Source: an uncultured Saprospiraceae bacterium
GTDB taxonomy: Bacteria > Bacteroidota > Bacteroidia > Chitinophagales > Saprospiraceae
Length of the DNA stretch: 64,000 nucleotides
Assembly (NCBI GenBank): GCA_937928045.1
Contig: CALFWO010000007.1
Span: forward strand, 1 to 64,000
Direction of reading: 5' to 3'
Shown: positions 61,663 through 64,000 of the stretch, one piece after another
Position numbering within the stretch: the stretch's first letter is position 1
Layout: each line of letters begins with the position of its first letter
Position numbers and translations under genes: made by a program
The notes under the pieces: generated by a model
The model's input: the letters and a program-made list of their open reading frames with translations, nothing else
What the model was told of the DNA's origin: nothing
Database searches by the model: none

Positions 61663-62898
61663 ATGAACTTTCGCTCTTCTCGCAGACTTTTCTTGAAACA
61701 TTCCAGTTTAACAGGCTTTTCCTTATTACTTGGGAGTAATATGGTCTTCGCTTCAAACTTCCCAAAAGGGATGATTCCAATTGGATTAGCAGATTATTCT
61801 TTGGGGCAACTACCCGGTAAAAGATTGGGAATGCGCGTTCTCAACGACAATCCCATCAATGCTGAAACTCCAGCTCACCTGCTCGATGATTTGCTTACAC
61901 CGAATGATGTATTTTTCGTTCGAAATAATGGAACTCCTCCTGAGACTTTTGACTTAAAAAACTGGAATTTGGTAATAGAAGGGGAAGCCGCCCAAAGCAA
62001 AAAATCATTTTCATTAGAACAACTAAAAAATGACTTTCCTAAATACAGTTATAATTTGACATTGGAATGTGGGGGAAATGGAAGGAGCGAATTCAACCCT
62101 CCTGCCAAAGGAAACCAATGGTCTACCGGCGCGGTTGGTTGCGCAAGATGGACAGGCGTACGCCTAAGAGATGTACTAGAAGCAGTAGGTATAAAATCGA
62201 ATGCGAAGTACATTGGATATTACGGCAAAGATACTCACCTTTCAGGTGACCCAAAGAAAGATTCGATATCAAGAGGAGTTCCGATCCATAAAGCATTGGA
62301 AGACGAAAGTCTCATTGCTTGGCAAATGAATGACCGTGACCTTCCTGTATTAAACGGTTATCCATTAAGATTGGTTTTTGGTGGCTGGCCGGCATCATGC
62401 TCTGGAAAATGGCTAGAAAGAATTGTCATAAGAGATCGAGTTCATGATGGACAAAAAATGAAGGGTAAAGCATATCGCGTTCCTTGTAATCCAGTGGCCC
62501 CGGGATCGAAAGTTGCTGATGAAGACATGTGCATCATTGAATCAATGCCAGTAAAATCTTTGATTACTTTTCCGAAATCGGGAGCAACAATAAAACTAAA
62601 TCAAACATTGCCAATTAGAGGTCATGCTTGGGTCGGTGATGCCTCGGTAAAAAAGTTAGACTACTCCATTGACTTTGGTGCAAGTTGGAAGTCTTGTGAA
62701 CTCACAACACCCGATAATAAAAATGCCTGGCAACATTTTTCTGCACAAGTAAAATTTCCTAAAGTTGGATACTACGAAGTCTGGAGCAAAGCAACAGATG
62801 AAAATGGCAACGCACAACCAATGCTTGTTCCAGGTTGGAACCCGAAAGGATATTTGAATAATGCTTGCCATAGAATTGCTGTGAAAGTAATCGCCTAA
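61663..62898 (+). CDS. sulfite oxidase/SoxC-like molybdopterin enzyme
   Basis: I use the ATG at 61663 (411 residues), which places a twin-arginine signal at the N terminus (SSRRLFLKHSSLTGFSLLL); an upstream ATG at 61561 is unlikely. The molybdopterin-binding fold of the sulfite oxidase family follows: FFVRNNGTPPETFDLKNW, the molybdenum cysteine in TLECGGNGRSEF, GYPLRLVFGGWPASCSGKW, then a dimerisation Ig domain (IRGHAWVGDASVKKLDYSID). It should oxidise sulfite or a related substrate in the periplasm and pass electrons to the cytochrome encoded next, whose start overlaps its stop by one base (TAATG). Confidence 0.88.
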   Translation: MNFRSSRRLFLKHSSLTGFSLLLGSNMVFASNFPKGMIPIGLADYSLGQLPGKRLGMRVLNDNPINAETPAHLLDDLLTPNDVFFVRNNGTPPETFDLKNWNLVIEGEAAQSKKSFSLEQLKNDFPKYSYNLTLECGGNGRSEFNPPAKGNQWSTGAVGCARWTGVRLRDVLEAVGIKSNAKYIGYYGKDTHLSGDPKKDSISRGVPIHKALEDESLIAWQMNDRDLPVLNGYPLRLVFGGWPASCSGKWLERIVIRDRVHDGQKMKGKAYRVPCNPVAPGSKVADEDMCIIESMPVKSLITFPKSGATIKLNQTLPIRGHAWVGDASVKKLDYSIDFGASWKSCELTTPDNKNAWQHFSAQVKFPKVGYYEVWSKATDENGNAQPMLVPGWNPKGYLNNACHRIAVKVIA

Positions 62899-63398
62899 TG
62901 AAGCAGCCAAAAGTAAACATAGAAGAAGAATTAATTGCTAAACATTGGCGACAGTTCATTTCATTTTTAGTCTTATCCATTTTCGGTTTGACCACCACTT
63001 TAGGCATACTAATTCTAGAGCCCGATCTAAATGCAATATTTGAGCGCAAAGAAATAGACACCACTAAAAGAACATTTACCGCTTCAGGAGAAGTGGAAGA
63101 TGACAAAGTTGTTGATGGAATTCACTTGGCTACCGGCATGCCATACGACGAACGCTTCCCAATCGTAAAAGCCACTTGCACCGCCTGTCACTCCGCCAAA
63201 TTAGTCACACAAAATAGAGCTACGCGAGATGGTTGGAAGCAGATGATTGACTGGATGCAAAAAACGCAAGGACTCTGGGAACTCGGCGGAAATGAACCTA
63301 TCATATTGGATTACCTGGCTGAATATTACGCACCCAAGAAAGTAGGGCGAAGAGCAAGTTTAGAAGGAGTGGAATGGTATATTTTAGAATTGGAGTGA
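62898..63398 (+). CDS. membrane-anchored monohaem cytochrome c subunit
   Basis: The 166-residue protein has an N-terminal transmembrane helix (FISFLVLSIFGLTTTLGIL) that is probably not cleaved. A periplasmic domain carries one haem-binding CxxCH motif, TCTACHSAKLV. DYLAEYYAPK near the end fits the usual second helix of small c-type cytochromes; the sixth ligand is not certain. Coupled start overlap with the molybdoenzyme gene suggests a SorAB-like pair, with the cytochrome as electron acceptor. Confidence 0.87.
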   Translation: MKQPKVNIEEELIAKHWRQFISFLVLSIFGLTTTLGILILEPDLNAIFERKEIDTTKRTFTASGEVEDDKVVDGIHLATGMPYDERFPIVKATCTACHSAKLVTQNRATRDGWKQMIDWMQKTQGLWELGGNEPIILDYLAEYYAPKKVGRRASLEGVEWYILELE

Positions 63399-63427
63399 CC
63401 TCTTAAGTATTTTTAAAACTACATCCC

Positions 63428-63445
63428 CATTGATATATATCAATG
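63428..63445. promoter_or_regulatory. perfect FNR/CRP-type palindrome CATTGATATATATCAATG
   Basis: The core is TTGAT-ATAT-ATCAA at 63430-63443, an exact match to the FNR box TTGATN4ATCAA, within an 18-bp perfect palindrome. It lies 64 bp before the AarF-like ATG and 30 bp after the cytochrome stop. Confidence 0.6.
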
Positions 63446-63508
63446 ACAAATACCAACATTCAATAAGGATAGTATGTAAATTGCAGAACAACTTCTAAAC
63501 TCTAGAAA

Positions 63509-64000
63509 ATGGCCCAAAGCAAGCGAATTTACTCCCCAAGTGTTCGAAAGCGAAAAGCATACTCCACAGCATTTCGAGTATTCTTCAGCTACCTTTGGTT
63601 GAATTTCAAGAGTAAGATTTTTGGACAAAGGTATTACAACAAAAGAATCACTGCACTTCATTTAAAAAATGCAGATCGGATTAAAATTCGGATTCAAGAA
63701 TTGCAAGGATTGTTTATCAAATTTGGACAACTTATTTCCAATTTGTCCAATGTTTTACCTGCGGAATTTCGTGCGCCATTGGAAGAACTACAAGACCACA
63801 TCCAAGCCAAGCCCTTTTCGGAAATTAAAGAATCTATTCAAGAACAACTCGGAGATGATCCCGACAATATTTTTAGTGCTTTCAATCACGAACCTTTAGC
63901 GGCCGCTTCTATAGGCCAAGTCCACAGAGCAACCGTCAACGGTGAAGAGGTCGTTGTAAAAATTCAACATAAGAATATTGAGACTATTGCCAAAGCTGAC
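63509..64000 (+). CDS. AarF/ABC1/UbiB-family kinase-like protein, N-terminal part (truncated by window edge)
   Basis: The frame is open from the ATG at 63509 to the last base (164 codons). It begins MAQSKRIYSPSVRKRKAY and shows the family-specific N-terminal KxGQ motif in GLFIKFGQLISNLSNVLP, the alanine-rich loop in PLAAASIGQVHRATV and the kinase-type lysine strand EEVVVKIQH. AarF/UbiB proteins are atypical kinase-fold ATPases linked to isoprenoid-quinone biosynthesis. An FNR-type palindrome upstream suggests oxygen- or redox-linked control, by inference. Confidence 0.9.
   Translation, partial: MAQSKRIYSPSVRKRKAYSTAFRVFFSYLWLNFKSKIFGQRYYNKRITALHLKNADRIKIRIQELQGLFIKFGQLISNLSNVLPAEFRAPLEELQDHIQAKPFSEIKESIQEQLGDDPDNIFSAFNHEPLAAASIGQVHRATVNGEEVVVKIQHKNIETIAKAD

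Noticed and set aside
1-64000. CRISPR arrays, IS elements, prophage genes, rRNA and tRNA
   Set aside because: I looked for direct-repeat arrays, transposase motifs, phage proteins and tRNA-like clover leaves and saw none.

Overview
This 64 kb window is chromosomal DNA from an AT-rich member of the Bacteroidota. The evidence is consistent along its length: two proteins with C-terminal type IX secretion (T9SS) sorting domains, a SusC/SusD pair, a Bat (aerotolerance) operon, GIN-domain (DUF2807) proteins, stand-alone LytTR regulators, a Y_Y_Y-propeller sensor kinase, start codons without Shine-Dalgarno sequences, and several matches to the Bacteroidota -7 promoter element TAnnTTTG. The genus cannot be fixed from the sequence; a free-living aerobe is the best inference. 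I see no rRNA, tRNA, IS element, prophage or CRISPR array.

Layout. 0-0.3 kb: the start of a YgiQ-type radical SAM gene running off the left edge. 1.4-9.6 kb: a signalling locus. A leftward unit (unknown 253-aa protein, propeller histidine kinase, NarL-type response regulator, LytTR protein) is divergent from a rightward LytTR gene followed by two secreted surface proteins. The control regions carry LytTR-like 10-bp direct repeats at exactly 21-bp spacing. 9.8-17.9 kb: a glycosyltransferase, a lipoprotein, a sugar isomerase/epimerase, a TonB-dependent receptor and a TPR histidine kinase. 17.9-29.6 kb: an esterase, an M17 aminopeptidase, glycogen genes glgA and glgC, and a set of ATP-grasp ligases. 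These comprise one rightward gene and a leftward three-gene operon with a class I glutamine amidotransferase, followed by a second esterase. 29.6-37.5 kb: a cluster of hairpins that may be a structured RNA, an aminopeptidase P, a GIN-domain lipoprotein, a previously unlisted 39-aa double-glycine-leader peptide gene, a TPR-like protein and a secreted protein. 37.5-52.3 kb: a LysM-glucosaminidase, a nine-gene Bat/MoxR operon with gaps of 0-4 nt, and the lptB region. 52.4-59.9 kb: SusD, SusC and a secreted PNGase F-like protein. 60-64 kb: two tandem outer-membrane barrels, a sulfite-dehydrogenase-like molybdoenzyme with its cytochrome c, and the start of an AarF/UbiB-type kinase gene preceded by a perfect FNR-type palindrome.

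How the genes may work together (inference). The LytTR locus looks like a self-contained sensory circuit controlling surface proteins. The ATP-grasp/amidotransferase set looks like an uncharacterised amide-ligation pathway next to glycogen synthesis. The PNGase F-like protein plus SusCD looks like an N-glycan release and uptake locus. The best candidates for undescribed biology are the LytTR circuit with its phased repeats, the double-glycine peptide, the three-hairpin RNA candidate and the ATP-grasp constellation.
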